DNA from: Capronia americana
Lineage: Eukaryota > Ascomycota > Eurotiomycetes > Chaetothyriales > Herpotrichiellaceae
Reading direction: 5' to 3'
DNA length: 64,000 nucleotides
NCBI GenBank assembly: GCA_016110215.1
Contig: JADWQD010000014.1
Coordinates: 1,116,001-1,180,000, forward strand
Shown: in pieces, positions 22,673 through 33,892 of the stretch
Numbering within the stretch: position 1 is the stretch's first letter
Layout: each line of letters begins with the position of its first letter
Program-made: the position numbers and the translations under genes
Notes under the pieces: model-generated
What the model was told of the DNA's origin: nothing
Seen by the model: the letters and a program-made list of their open reading frames with translations, nothing else
The model's database searches: none

Positions 22673-25581
22673 ATGAACCCTCCCTCGCAGAAACGTGGAC
22701 GAGAGCTGGAGGCTTCCAGTTCTGCTCCTCAGGGATCCAAGAAGCCCATGACCCGCAAACGGACTGTACTGGCCTGTGAAGAGTGCCGAGTTCGAAAGAG
22801 ACGGTGCGACGGAGTCGTCCCGGCTTGTGGGTTGTGCACCAAGCGCAAGTCACAATGTGTCTACTCTGCTGAAACTGATGCGCGAGAGTGGAATCAAAGG
22901 TCGGCCCAGTGATCATCCCGCGAGTCCACTGACAGCCTCCAGGGTGGCTGACACAAGCTATAGCATGATACAATCATTAAGACAGCGGCTGCAAGAGCTG
23001 GATAATGCTGCGGCGATGCCATCTCAATCACAAAAAGTGCAAAGTTCGGCAGCTGCTCCAGGCCAATCACCGGATCAACCCGTACAGGCAGAAAAGACGA
23101 TTAACCAAAACTCCTCTGAGCCACCAAATAACGCCGCTGGTATTGGGAGCCGAGGAGTCTACGACGGCCATAGTCTGTCACAGGAGGCCGCTACCACCGA
23201 TTGCGTGCGGGCTAACGATGTCCCCGTCAGCAGCGGAGAAGGAGAGGCATCACCATATTCTGACAGTTCATCAACCTCCAATCCATCCTCTACCAAGGAC
23301 GACAACCAGTCCTCTCGGTGCATTGGATTATACGACTTCGAAAGATTGATGAAGCCAATTGGCATGGCACTGGACCGAGGCACCGATGCGTCGAAGGCGA
23401 TTATGGCGGCGCGATCAACAGCGGATGGTGGACTGTCGCCCACACCAGAGCCGAAGTCTCCCCTCTCGGAGCGCGCAAAATGTAATTGTGACCGTCTACT
23501 TGAGGCCATGCAATGGAATTTGCCTCTGCGAAGGCAGGCCGATCGCCTGGTTGCAATCTACTTCGCTAGGCACGCGCGGATGTTCCCAGTCCTTCATCGG
23601 CCTACATTCATGAAACAATACGAAGCTCTGTGGGAAGCCAGGGTAGAGCCGGAGAAGGTAGGACACAAGTGCGTGAGTCTCTGCAGGCAGAGGAGTAAAG
23701 GCAAACTATTCCCCGCCACGGTGAACGCGGTCTTTGCCCTGGCTGCCCTCTTCTCATCTGGACATCCCGAGCGCAATGCAGCTTACAGCGCCGATTTCTT
23801 CCGACTGGCAGAAACCGTAGACGTACTCGTCCTCCTGAACGAAGAGGCCGGGCTCGAGTTTGTCCAGTTGGGCCTCCTTATGGCGTTCTATCTGCAGAGC
23901 ACGGAAAGGTTTTCGAAATGCTGGAACATGGCCGGGCTGGCACTGAGGATGGCCCAGAACACGGGGTTGCACTTCAGTGTGCCAGAAGCCCGAAGAAGGG
24001 GTCTGTTGTGCTCCTATCCCACACAAGTCGAATGTGAGATGCGGACACGCGTGTGGCACGCCTGCATCCTCTTGGAAACGTCAGTTTGTTGCCCCTGCTT
24101 TCTGGCCGATTTTGGTCGCACCGCTATTACTACTCTTACCCACCCCAGTTGATACGGTCATCTCCTTCACAAGCTAACTCCTCCGCAGCGAAGTATCGAT
24201 GACTTTTGCTCAGCCGTTGACAATCCCTACTCGCGGCAAGTTGATCGGACTGCCAGAAGCCATCGACGATAGTCGCCTAAGCGATGAGGTGGGCAAATGG
24301 AACATGCAACCGGGAGATCTTCCCAGTCTGATGGAATATTACGTCTACGCATTACAGCTCCACGAAATCCTCGGGCAGGTTCTTGATAGGCAAGACACGA
24401 AGTCCGACAAGCCATCCGACGCGGTCGCAACAGTCCGTGCAGTCTTGAGCCTCGACAGTGAGATCACGGAATGGCGCGACCGTTTACCCCTTTACCTCCG
24501 ACACGATTCGTCACGGGAACTTGATCCCGTCAATGGCGCTGCTGGTTTAGAGCCCATACTACCAGATGCCGAAGTGGTTCTCGACTTCCCGGATCTGGCA
24601 AGACGGTTACATTGCAGGTATGAAATCATCCTCTGCTGCCATCAGGCAAGGCTAACACTGAATAACGTATTTCAAGGTTTCTTTGCGTTCGACAACTTGT
24701 TCTACGGCCGGCGTTGGATCTTCTATTTGAGAAACAACAAACGGAGAAGACATTCATTACGGCCGACCCTGCAGCGAAAGCGAAGCTCAAAGATTCCGTG
24801 ATTTCCGATATCGCCGCACAATGCGTGCTACTGGCGGTCGAGCTGGTGGAGTTTTTGACAACGCAGATCCAGACACATTCGTTTGTCTGCTGGTGGTATA
24901 ATATCCATTGTAAGCGCATCCAAAGTCCCGGGGTCACCATTTATTTCGTGTATCTCATGTGAGGTGTAATAGATCTACACACATCTGGGAGCACGATCCT
25001 GCTAGGACGTCTTTGCACCTTCCATGACGGAGCCATGCTGCCAACATCACTCTCATCAAGCTGGGAGCTCTGTTTGCAATACTTGACTCGTTATGAAAAG
25101 CTTAGTAGCGTAGCCCAGCGGTCCTCGCAACTGTTGAGGGAAAGCGCAAAACGAATATCACAGTTGGGAATTCCCTCCTTCTCGGTAAGGAACATCGCCG
25201 TCATTCATTATCTCCTTCCTAACGATCATAAAGGACGAGAAGCATCAGTCCGAAGTTACAGATGAGAGATTCGGCCAAGCTTGGAAAACACATGAACAGC
25301 CCGAGAATGCCACGGCCGGATTCCTGAACGATATGACTCAGTCTTCGACAGCGGGTGACTTGTTTGACAAACTTCTTGCCGGCGACAACTCTTTCCAGCT
25401 GCCGAGCGAGTTCCAGAATCCTTTTGGAGCAAATGACCTGGAAGGTCAGGTGCCTTTCTACGAAGGCTACGACGTTCGCAACAATGCCCCTTTCGCATGT
25501 CCATCGTGGGCATTCTTCCCTCCCAACTGCTCTCCGCTTGGCAAATTCCCACAACAACCAGACGGGTGGAACCTCATGTGA
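22673..25581 (+). CDS. Zn2Cys6 transcription factor, 6 exons
   Basis: Predicted exons 22673-22899, 22943-24079, 24189-24617, 24677-24909, 24973-25184 and 25234-25581 join in phase to 861 aa. The binuclear zinc cluster has Cys35, 38, 45, 52, 55 and 62 (CEECRVRKRRC, then CGLCTKRKSQC), with basic flanks. A dimerisation helix follows the short first intron (SMIQSLRQRLQELDN). The middle-homology fungal_trans domain starts near residue 285 with MFPVLHRPTF and includes WNMAGLALRMAQNTGLH and RVWHACILLETEVSMTFAQP. The C terminus is acidic and Gln/Asn-rich, a possible activation region. The first intron would be only 43 nt. It sits in the middle of the catabolic genes, so a pathway-specific activator role is likely. 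The CGG-N5-CCG sites in the cluster promoters fit this protein class. Confidence 0.9.
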
Positions 25582-25678
25582 CCATTGCTATATATAGGGA
25601 ATGGAGGAAGTTCTAAGCTCTTCGCATACGGCAAGCACCGTATATCTCTATATCTCAACGTCGACAAAACAGCGTCGC

Positions 25679-26530
25679 TCAACGCTCATGGAGCCATTGG
25701 CGGCACCAAGCAACGACTGCATTCTTAGCTCTTTCCATTCCCTCCCTCTCGGCCGGCTTTCTGACATCTCCACGAATGGCAAAACCATGGTCAAGGCCGG
25801 GAAAATGCTGATAGTCATAAGGGATGCCGAGGGTCGGGATGACCTGATTGCAGAGCTCTTTCAAGTCTTCGGGGAACATCGAGTCATTTTGAGGCGCACA
25901 TATCTGGACAGGCACGCCCAGGCCTCGGATTTCTCCCTCGACCAAGAAGGCTGGATGAGCCGTTGAGATACAGTCGACCAAACCCTTGTTTGCCGTCGAT
26001 CCGAGTTGAAAGACACCCCAGCCGCCGAAACAGTACCCCACAGCTCCTAGGTGTTTGTACCTGGCTCGCAGGATCTGGGCACACTCGACCATTTCCGGGC
26101 CTCTGACGTGCTTTGCATTCTTGCTGCCGAAGAAGGTCGGGAAGTCAAGGGAGCCCCAATGTTCAGGACCGGCCAAAATGACATCGGCTGGTAGAACGTC
26201 GCCGCCAAAGCTGTTTTTCGTGTAGCAATCTCTGGTGTTAGCGGGTGAATCTTCTTTTTCATCGAGAAACGTCCTCCCCCCCTTCGGGGGAGCGGGCAGG
26301 CTTACGTACAAATCTGGCACATAGACTGTAGCCCCGATTTCTGCGGCGTAGTGATCGGCCAACACACGAGTGTTCGTAAAAGTCCAGCCGAAGACGTCGT
26401 GAATGACCATGATGCCGATCTGGTTCTGGGCATCGGATCCTGTCACATAGCAGGGCCTCCCGGCAAGCGTAGTGTCCTTGCCTTGGGGCTGTGCGTCCCA
26501 TTTGAAGCCGCGAAGACAGCATTCACCCAT
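25679..26530 (-). CDS. Dienelactone hydrolase family protein, 2 exons
   Basis: Exons 26310-26530 and 25679-26210, joined over a 99-nt intron (GTACGT..AACAG), give 250 aa; the join makes VYVPDFFGGDVLPADV, the expected DLH strand-loop. Seen: IGIMVIHDVFGW, the nucleophile elbow GAVGYCFGGWG with Cys as in true dienelactone hydrolases, an Asp in APQNDSMFP and a His in GLDHGFAIRGD, so the Cys-Asp-His triad is present. Family members hydrolyse carboxymethylene-butenolides to maleylacetate-type acids. In this context it would open a lactone formed after oxidative ring cleavage, or act on a coumarin-like lactone. It is divergent from the quinone oxidoreductase. Without splicing, the open frame adds about 33 spurious residues. 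Confidence 0.92.
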   Translation of the reverse strand: MGECCLRGFKWDAQPQGKDTTLAGRPCYVTGSDAQNQIGIMVIHDVFGWTFTNTRVLADHYAAEIGATVYVPDLYVSLPAPPKGGRTFLDEKEDSPANTRDCYTKNSFGGDVLPADVILAGPEHWGSLDFPTFFGSKNAKHVRGPEMVECAQILRARYKHLGAVGYCFGGWGVFQLGSTANKGLVDCISTAHPAFLVEGEIRGLGVPVQICAPQNDSMFPEDLKELCNQVIPTLGIPYDYQHFPGLDHGFAIRGDVRKPAEREGMERAKNAVVAWCRQWLHER

Positions 26531-27168
26531 GGTTTTTCCTCTTGAAATGGCAATTGCTTGCGTCCAGTTTAGACCAGCAAAGTAGGAGAGACGAAAATCA
26601 AACGATGGTGAATGGATTTATTTTGGTAGAATACTTCTCTCGATGCTTCGAATGGAATTATCCTATATGACTGGACGGTTCAAATGGAAACCCCAGATTC
26701 AGAACCGAGATCCGAAGCAAGCTATTAGCACAAGAGCTTTCCTTCCATGGCGACAAACTCACAGGGCAATCCAAAGGGAGTTTCGGATTTCCCGCAACAT
26801 CACGTTGACTAATGCCTTTTATCGTGTGGAGTCCTGGCTTGTCTGTCTCTTCCGCATATCCTTCCGCACATCCCTTCCGCAATGCTTTTCACAAGGCTTC
26901 GGCATGTCGCTATGGGCCTAGGAACTAACTCACCGAATACCTACGTCTCCGCCCGTGATCTTGCAATCTCGCATTGATACAGTATGCCACCGGATTCCTT
27001 TCGAGGTGTCCAATCACTTCCTAGAAGTTCGTAACGCGTCTTGTCTCTCTCCTTTGGCAGCTCCAATAAATACCCAAAAGCGAGGTATCTCCTCAGGGAT
27101 TGTCACAACTCTGTGCGACACATCCAGCGGAAGTTTGAAGCGGGATATTATAGCCTCGACGTCACAAA
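26531..27168. promoter_or_regulatory. Divergent promoter, dienelactone hydrolase / quinone oxidoreductase
   Basis: Contains CGG-ATTTC-CCGCA at 26784-26796 (the cluster's CGG-N5-CCGCA pattern). It also has three closely spaced TTCCGCA words at 26850-26856, 26862-26868 and 26875-26881. These lie between the two divergent starts at 26530 and 27169. Short frames in the interval are not supported. Confidence 0.6.
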
Positions 27169-28373
27169 ATGTCGGTCCCTTCCGTCCAGCACGCAGTCGT
27201 GGTTGAAGAGGTTGGCGGGCCTGAAGTCCTGGAGTACCGCACCGACGTGCCCGTCCCGGCGCTCAAAGAGGGACAAGTCTTGATCAAGAACACCGTCAGC
27301 GGGGTCAATTTCGTGGACACTTATTATCGCAGTGGATTCTACAAGTCCGCGAAACCCGAGATCCTGGGCCGCGAGGGTGCCGGTGTCGTTGTCGCCCTGG
27401 GTCCCAAGACGGAGCAATACAATTTCGCCGTGGGCGATCGGGTCCTTTGGCTGGGAACAGATGGCTATGCGCAGTATACGGCGGCCGACGGGTCGAAAGT
27501 GATGAAGCTGCCAGAGGGTATATCTGAAGAAGATGCGGGTGCCTGTGCACTCCCCGGCTTGACGGCGCTGACTCTGGTCAACGAGAGCTATAAAGTCAGT
27601 CCGGGCGAATGGGTGCTCTTGCACGCTGCTGCGGGAGGTGTCGGCGTCCTCCTGACGCAGATCCTCAAGGGCCTCGGGGCCAAAGTGATCGCCACGGCAG
27701 GAGGTCCTGAAAAGGTGGCGCTGGTCAAGAGCCTCGGAGCCGACCATGTCATCGACTATCGCAGTGAAGAGGGCAAAAGCTGGGTCTCAAAGGTCAAAGA
27801 CCTGACAGGCGGACGTGGCGTTGATGTGGTCTATGATTCCGTCGCCAAGGACACCTGGGAAGGCAGTTTAGACTCTGTCAGGCGAAAGGGAATGATCGTC
27901 TGGTTCGGAAACGCCAGTGGCCCTGTGCCCCCATTGACATTGCAGTGAGTCTTTTAGCTCCCCTCCCTTGCCCTCTTTACATAGCTACTCCTTCCTTGCC
28001 AGCGGGCCTTTACGACTCGTAATCTATGAATGAGTACGATCGATCGACTGACGAGATCATAAATACTCCCTGCAGCCTCATTGCCCTCAAGTGTGTCAAG
28101 ATTTGCAGACCGACTCTGTTCGGATACATCGAAACTCGCGAGGAACTCGAGGAATATTGCGCAAAGCTTTTCGAATTGCTCGCGACGCGCAAGCTGAAGC
28201 TCTTTGTGCACAAGGTATATCCGCTTTCGGAGGTCGCTCAAGCACACAAGGTGAGTTCTGCCCGTCGCTTGAGATGTGCGTAAATTAATACCGAGTACTG
28301 ATGATTTTGACCCGTGTGTTGACAGGACCTCGTGGCCAGGAAAACAACAGGGAAGCTATTGTTGAGGCCGTAA
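27169..28373 (+). CDS. Zinc-free quinone oxidoreductase (MDR, zeta-crystallin type), 3 exons
   Basis: Exons 27169-27944, 28076-28250 and 28326-28373 join in phase to 332 aa. Seen: NFVDTYYRSGFYK, ILGREGAGVVVALG, the nucleotide-binding motif HAAAGGVGVLLTQ, GADHVIDYRSEE, and the C-terminal RPTLFGYIETREELEEY plus KVYPLSEVAQAHKDL, RKTTGKLLL. Catalytic zinc ligands of alcohol dehydrogenases are absent, as in yeast Zta1 and mammalian zeta-crystallin. It would reduce quinones with NADPH and could return a quinone made by the ring hydroxylase to the hydroquinone. Many fungi also have a housekeeping paralogue; this copy lies in the cluster and shares a promoter with the dienelactone hydrolase. Confidence 0.93.
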
Positions 28374-29100
28374 TTTGTATGGGTCAGACAGAACTACGAG
28401 TACATAGATTGAACATCCTACAAAGAAAAATACTTCTTCCCCCAGGCATACCTCGATGGTAGGCGGGCTGCACAGGATCATATGGTGGGCCCCGGAGTAT
28501 TACAGTACTTACTGTATATGGTACCTGCTGTATTAGGAAACTTGCCTCGGCCCCTGAACCCTAGGCGCGCACGGTGGACACTCGGAAACTTGACCTCAAA
28601 GACCTCCGAAATAGACAGTACAAGTCCCGCAGATGCGTCCCTTTGCCTCTCTCTCTCGCCCTGCTAGGCCATGGCTTTCGGACTTGATTTCCTTTCACGA
28701 GGCCCAAATTTACCGCCACCCGCGCCGGAAACAAAAACTTGATGATTGAATTCTGTTCCCTCGATCTGGGGCAAGGCTATCCTAGAACGCTGCGCAATGA
28801 CGCCGATGTAGGCGGCAATTCCGCATTCCGCTGACTTTTGTCACTCCATGACAAATCTGCGATGCCACTTCTGTCTGAGCCCTCACAACGATGGAGGCGG
28901 GGCTCGTCGCCGGGCTTCTATAGAAAATCAAGCGGGGATGATGGTCCTAGGCATGGAGAGAAGAGTCATTCGTCGGGTTCGCAGAAATCTTGCTTTGGGA
29001 TAATCATCGCCTGGAGGTGCACGGTGCCAGAATCGGCCGTTTATTCTGTTTCACAAACAGTCTTGTAGAAAGGACATTCCTCCTCGTCGTGGTCACGGCG
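28374..29100 (+). promoter_or_regulatory. Promoter region of the DUF1338 gene
   Basis: The 730-bp interval contains CGG-CAATT-CCGCA at 28813-28825, about 275 bp before the ATG; its GGCAATTCCGCA matches the site at 18998-19009 at 11 of 12 bases. A second TTCCGC follows directly at 28826-28831. No gene is seen. Confidence 0.5.
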
Positions 29101-30615
29101 ATGAGTGCAATCAAGTGTGTTCCTGCACATGAGCGTGAGGGCCTCATAGCTAACGTTCTCGCCCACAGGCTGGACCGGGATGACCTTAGGACGAGGTTTG
29201 TGGTCGCTTTGTCTGAAATGTACCGATCAGAGGTGCCTCTCTATGGGAAGCTCGTGGATATCGTCCGTCAGGTTGATCGATCGGTCGTCTCGGTGGCCGA
29301 GGATAGGGCGTGTCTTCCCATTCGACATGAGCTCGAAAGACACGGCGCCATCAGACTCGGGACAGAGTATGAACTACGTACGATCCGACGCCTCTTCGCA
29401 GTCTTCGGTATGCATCCTGTTGGGTACTACGACTTGGGGGTTGTCGGGTTCCCCCTCCACGCGACTGCCTTTCGACCAATTACCGAAGAATCTCTGGAAA
29501 AGAACCCGTTTCGGGTGTTTACGACATTGTTACTGAAGGAGAGGCTATCACCCAAGATCGCGGCCATGGCAGAGAGCATCCTCGCGGAGCGGAATCTATT
29601 TACCAGTCGACTGCTCGACATAATTGACCGAATAGAGTCCACCGATCTGCCCGTAACACCGCAGGATACCGAGGACTTGATCACTGACTCGTTGAAAATC
29701 TTCAAGTGGCATTCCAAGTCAGATGTGACAATCGAACAGTATCTGGCTCTGAAGCAGGAGCATCCGATGGTGGCCGACATCGCCTGCTTCCCCAGCGCGC
29801 ACATCAATCACTTGACACCGCGAACCCTGGACATTAATCTTGTGCAGGAAGAGATGGTCAGACAAGGCATGCCAGCCAAGGACAGAATCGAAGGACCTCC
29901 AGTTCGTCAGTGTCCAATCCTCCTCCGTCAGACGAGCTTCAAGGCTCTAGAGGAACATGTTCTGTTCGGTGATGCGGATGGATCCGCTGTGCATGGGACG
30001 CACACGGCACGATTCGGGGAGGTCGAGCAGCGAGGCGCAGCGGTCACTCCCAAGGGCCGGAAGCTCTATGATCGGCTCCTCGATCGGACGAGACAGAGCA
30101 GCGGGAGGCTCCTCGCCAGCACTAACGGCGGCGCCGCACCGGGGAAACATTTCGACGCCCTTCTCATGGAACATTTCTCCCAGCACTATCCCGACTCATG
30201 GTCCGAGCTCCGCGCACAGGGCCTGGTGTACTTCCGCTACCGGCTTACCTCTCCTGGTCGTGAATCCTCCAAATCTCGTGACCTCCAGTCACAGAGAGTC
30301 CATCTGACAGAACTCCTGACTCTCGGCCTTGTCGAGTACGAGCCTATCACGTACGAAGATTTCTTGCCGTTTTCCGCCGCCGGGATTTTCAAGTCAAACG
30401 TGCGTGAGGATCCCGAGACTACTACGTCGGACTCGACCGTGCAGAAGGCGGAGGAGAGCACACCAGACAATGTTGGATCGGGACGACGAGAAGCGCTTGA
30501 GGCGGCGTTGGGTTGCAAGATACTGGACGAGTTTGAGCTCTATCTCGCATTGGAGCGGCAAAGCATCAAGAAGTGCGAGAGGGAGCTAAATCTTCGCGAG
30601 ATAATCATGTCTTGA
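29101..30615 (+). CDS. DUF1338 family protein, 2-oxoadipate dioxygenase/decarboxylase (HglS/YdcJ)-like
   Basis: ATG at 29101 is chosen (MSAIK). A probable 54-nt in-frame intron (29115-29168, GTGTGT..CACAG with a GCTAAC branch site) joins it to LDRDDLRTRFVVALSEMYRS, the normal family start; the mature protein would have about 486 aa. Family features: EVPLYGKLVDIV, ELERHGAIRLGT, GMHPVGYYDL, the HATAFRP block, FPSAHINHLTPRTLDI, and QTSFKALEE. The His of ERHG, the His of SAHINH and the Glu of FKALEE match positions of the HglS metal ligands as I recall them. HglS converts 2-oxoadipate to 2-hydroxyglutarate with O2 and loss of CO2. In this cluster it may process a 2-oxo acid produced by ring cleavage, or a related acid; substrate is inference. 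Confidence 0.87.
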   Translation: MSAIKCVPAHEREGLIANVLAHRLDRDDLRTRFVVALSEMYRSEVPLYGKLVDIVRQVDRSVVSVAEDRACLPIRHELERHGAIRLGTEYELRTIRRLFAVFGMHPVGYYDLGVVGFPLHATAFRPITEESLEKNPFRVFTTLLLKERLSPKIAAMAESILAERNLFTSRLLDIIDRIESTDLPVTPQDTEDLITDSLKIFKWHSKSDVTIEQYLALKQEHPMVADIACFPSAHINHLTPRTLDINLVQEEMVRQGMPAKDRIEGPPVRQCPILLRQTSFKALEEHVLFGDADGSAVHGTHTARFGEVEQRGAAVTPKGRKLYDRLLDRTRQSSGRLLASTNGGAAPGKHFDALLMEHFSQHYPDSWSELRAQGLVYFRYRLTSPGRESSKSRDLQSQRVHLTELLTLGLVEYEPITYEDFLPFSAAGIFKSNVREDPETTTSDSTVQKAEESTPDNVGSGRREALEAALGCKILDEFELYLALERQSIKKCERELNLREIIMS

Positions 30616-31104
30616 GGTGTCACTCATCTTTTTGGGGGGTAGTTTTGGTGGACACGAACAATGAGAGCGAGACTTCAGCTCTCTGGTATAGACTGTGCAC
30701 ACGTATAATATTGCACTCCCCATAGTCTTGAGTTGTACGAAGTGCTTGGAGGTCAATGCAAGCGAGTCACGACGGGTTGATGGAAACACGCAACGCGTCT
30801 GTGACGGGGAGGGAAGGTTACCCGAAGCTCTGTAGACGCCGCCAAGGCGTCACCGGCCGTATGGGGTTTGGGACGTGGCCGTCAGTTCAACGCATAGATA
30901 CTTGGCATCGATGTTCCTGCAGCATTCCCTGTGTTTCCACCTGCATTTTACGCTCCATGTCCCAGCTGACCATCAATATACTCTGGGCTCAGTATATGCA
31001 ACAAAGACCGGGCACCAACCGAACCTTCACACGACCGACAATGAGTCTCAGGCTCTCTCATCTTGGGGCCTTTCCCCCCCGTCATCTATGCGCACTTGGA
31101 CCCT

Positions 31105-31420
31105 GTTGCAACCACATTCTCTGCGACCTCCCGGGCTTGTGCAATGGTCTTGGCCTTTGCTGGTCGAAGTCTCCCAGGCAGGCAGGCCGAAGTAGTAGTA
31201 CTCGTCGATTTGCTCAAGAGTGAGGCTCGTTCTTTCGGGAACAGAGACGAAAGTCAAGACTACGGTGATCAGAGTGGCACCTGATCAGAGCGATGTTAGC
31301 TTTCGAAGAACTTGGAAACCCATTCGCATATAAGCGAAAGGAAGGGGGGAGCCTGGCTAACCTGCATAGAAGTATCCAACGTCCATCCCTATTTCCATAC
31401 TGAGGGTTGAGCTGGTAGTG
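31105..31420 (-). pseudogene. Relic of a sugar-type MFS transporter C terminus
   Basis: Reading the minus strand from about 31420, the frame gives MEIGMDVGYFYAG, then a clean intron (GTTAGC..ATCAG, about 31278-31367), then ATLITVVLTFVSVPERTSLTLEQIDEYYYFGLPAWETS. This is the last transmembrane helix and the post-helix PE..SLTLEQID tail of the MFS sugar transporter family (usual form PETKGLTLEE). The preceding 11 helices are missing: upstream sequence (31420-32030) shows no transporter helices in any frame. After WETS the reading becomes random. It looks like the 3' end of a deleted or partly duplicated transporter gene, perhaps once part of the adjacent cluster. The boundaries are approximate. 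Confidence 0.6.
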
Positions 31421-33892
31421 TCCGTCGCGGAACTCACGCCTTCCGGGGTTGAGCCGTTCAGACATCGAGGACTGTTTTGCCCCTTCTCCCACTGGTAAGA
31501 GTACTCTTTCTGGAGTTGTGTATGGTTCTCGCCTTCGCAAATACGCCACCTGAAGTCGAAGTGACTGGCAATGTGCTCCCTGATCCACTCAATGCATTTC
31601 GCGATTTTCACGAACTTCCTGGGGCATCGCTATGACCAGTGGATGCTAGAGTTCCCTTTCTCAGTCCAAGCCAACAGCAAGGCTGTATTTGCCTCCGATT
31701 CCTCATCTTTTGCCTGATTCTCTCCAACCTCTCGCAGGGTAACAGTCACCTCCGCTCATATGCTCAGCTGCCAGGCGGGTCGGCCTCCGGCTCAAGATCC
31801 CTTCGCTGCTGCCTTGCGCGAATCGGCGCACCTTTTAGTGCCCTCATCATGGTCTCACTTGGTGTCTCCAAGGGGCTCTTTGTTTGCAGTTTCTGCTTTG
31901 CATCATGTCCGGCGGATCCATACTAACCCCACGTTGCAGCTTGGTAACGATGGCCTGAGCGACTGTCAGTGCCAGTGAAAGTAGTAAGACAATTTCCTGT
32001 TTCTCGTTGGTCATGTCAGATTGGCCCATCTGAATGCTGCCACGTGTAGACGCGAGAGTGGCAGCGAGATGAACTCAATTTTCCGGCGATCACCCTTCTG
32101 CAGGATCGGTTCGCTGAGCTGGACCCGATTAAATGGACATCGAACAGCACCTGACAAAGATCGGATGCAGCGAATGCTGAGATGACGAGATTAGCGCCTG
32201 GATCGATGCATATAACTGCTCACTAAAAGTGAGGCGAATGTTTGTTTAGCTCCCGCGGTGAGAGGAGGACAGCTCTCGTACCGCGCAACGTGGCTCTGCA
32301 GCAGTGCCCAACTTCCGTCATTGTTGCGTTGGCGTGGTTTGGCATACCCGAAGGTCACCACAAATGGCGGTCAGCGCGACAACGGCATGTCTATATAAGA
32401 AACACCCGTTGCACAGGATGCTGAGCGTGAGAGCGCGCGGACGACGGGTGCACGGGGGCGGAAGCTCATCAGTCGCACCGCATCTCGAGTTGTAGGCCTC
32501 TTTGCATCGGAGAAGTCCTCTTTGGCCATGTGCACGTCGTTCCTCGCCCTCACCTCCTCTCCGCTCACCTGTTCGTGTCGCGTCGATTCCGCGCCAGTCG
32601 CAATAGACGAGGCTGCGGCGTCTAGACAGGTCCATTTATCTGGCAGGAACTGTTGGATGGTAGGCAACGAGGCAGTCGTGATTGAGATTGGGATGGTTGG
32701 GCGAGGGCGATGACGGCCGAAGGGTCACACCCGCACCTTCGAAGCTTGGGCGTGCTCTGGCCGCTGATTCGGCGGTTCGGGATGCCCCCAACACGTCGTT
32801 CGGCGTCCCCATTCGACCCTGGGAGCCCGCGACGGCAAGTTCGCTGATTTGCCGACGCCTGGAATGCCGCATCCACTCTCCTCTATCAAAATCACGCTGA
32901 TCAAGCGGCGCACCGGTGATCGTCGAGCATTCAGCCCTTCCTTCTGCGGCTCAATGCACCTGAAATTGAAAAGGCGACCTTCAATCTTCGGCATGACGCA
33001 GGGGCGCGGAGACCAGCGACGCGAACACTGACACCGAGGATCAATCTTGCCAGCATGAAGCCAGCGGCACCAACACGCACCCAAGACATGGCCGTGCTAA
33101 CCACAACAGAACTGGATTTCCTGCAGGAGGCCCTCGTCCCACCACTGACATTCAACCTCGATCTCGTCCACCGTCGACTTGCATCCACCAGCGCTCTCAG
33201 CAGAGTCTAGCCTGCTGCATAGCGAACTAGCTCTGAGCGTGTGCAGCTTTGAACGCTCCAGGCGCAGCTTCAGGTCAGTGGGCTCCGCGACTCACAGCAC
33301 TGGATCCCGCACCACTTGACACCTTCGTTGACTAAGTTCCCAGAATCAGCAGCTTTGCGGACTGACTCCCCCTACGGAACCTTCCCTCAGACATCCTACT
33401 CCGTACCTCTAATTCCCTGCGCAGATGGCCACAACCGGCCACTCACAGCGCGGCGTAGCATGTCTTGCAGCTGCGACCGACATTGGCCAACCCGCGCGTC
33501 TCCTGATCATCTGCCACTGACAATCGTTAGACTGTCTGTCTTCCCAAATGGCTAACTTAGAATCTGCGCCTGCCTCACTGGCCTCGAGGCAGAAGGACCA
33601 CCGGACACTGGCACCAGACTTTTGCTCCATGGTCCAGGAATTTTTGTTCTGCCTTGTTGCTTGCAGGGCACCCAGCTTAAAGGTGCCCCAAAACCTCCAG
33701 CAGGATTACTGATTCACAGTCTTTTCCGTATCCTCGACGTCAACCTCGACCTGAGCGACTCGGTTTTGGGTGAAGCATAACCCTGCGGAACCAACCGTGC
33801 CTACATGCCGCCCACGATTGCGCACTGGGTGACAGTCACATGCAGCCCGTCCCCTTCAGACCCTAGCTTGCGCTCCCCTCCCTCTCTTCCCG
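31421..33892. other. Gene-poor 2.5-kb region
   Basis: Overlapping short frames occur on both strands (31639-31926, 32318-32667, 32725-33188 and others) without domains or spliceable links. A 51-aa frame from ATG 33055 to stop 33210 (TTTELDFLQEALVPPLTFNL) looks somewhat protein-like and is reported separately as a finding. The right part should contain the promoter of the gene at 33893. Confidence 0.4.

Noticed and set aside
22900..22942. Frameshift in the Zn2Cys6 gene between zinc cluster and dimerisation helix
   Set aside because: A 43-nt GT..AG intron with a CTGAC branch word restores the frame, so the gene is probably intact.
26211..26309. Insertion in the dienelactone hydrolase
   Set aside because: Removal of a GTACGT..AACAG intron restores the family sequence DFFGGDVLPADV.
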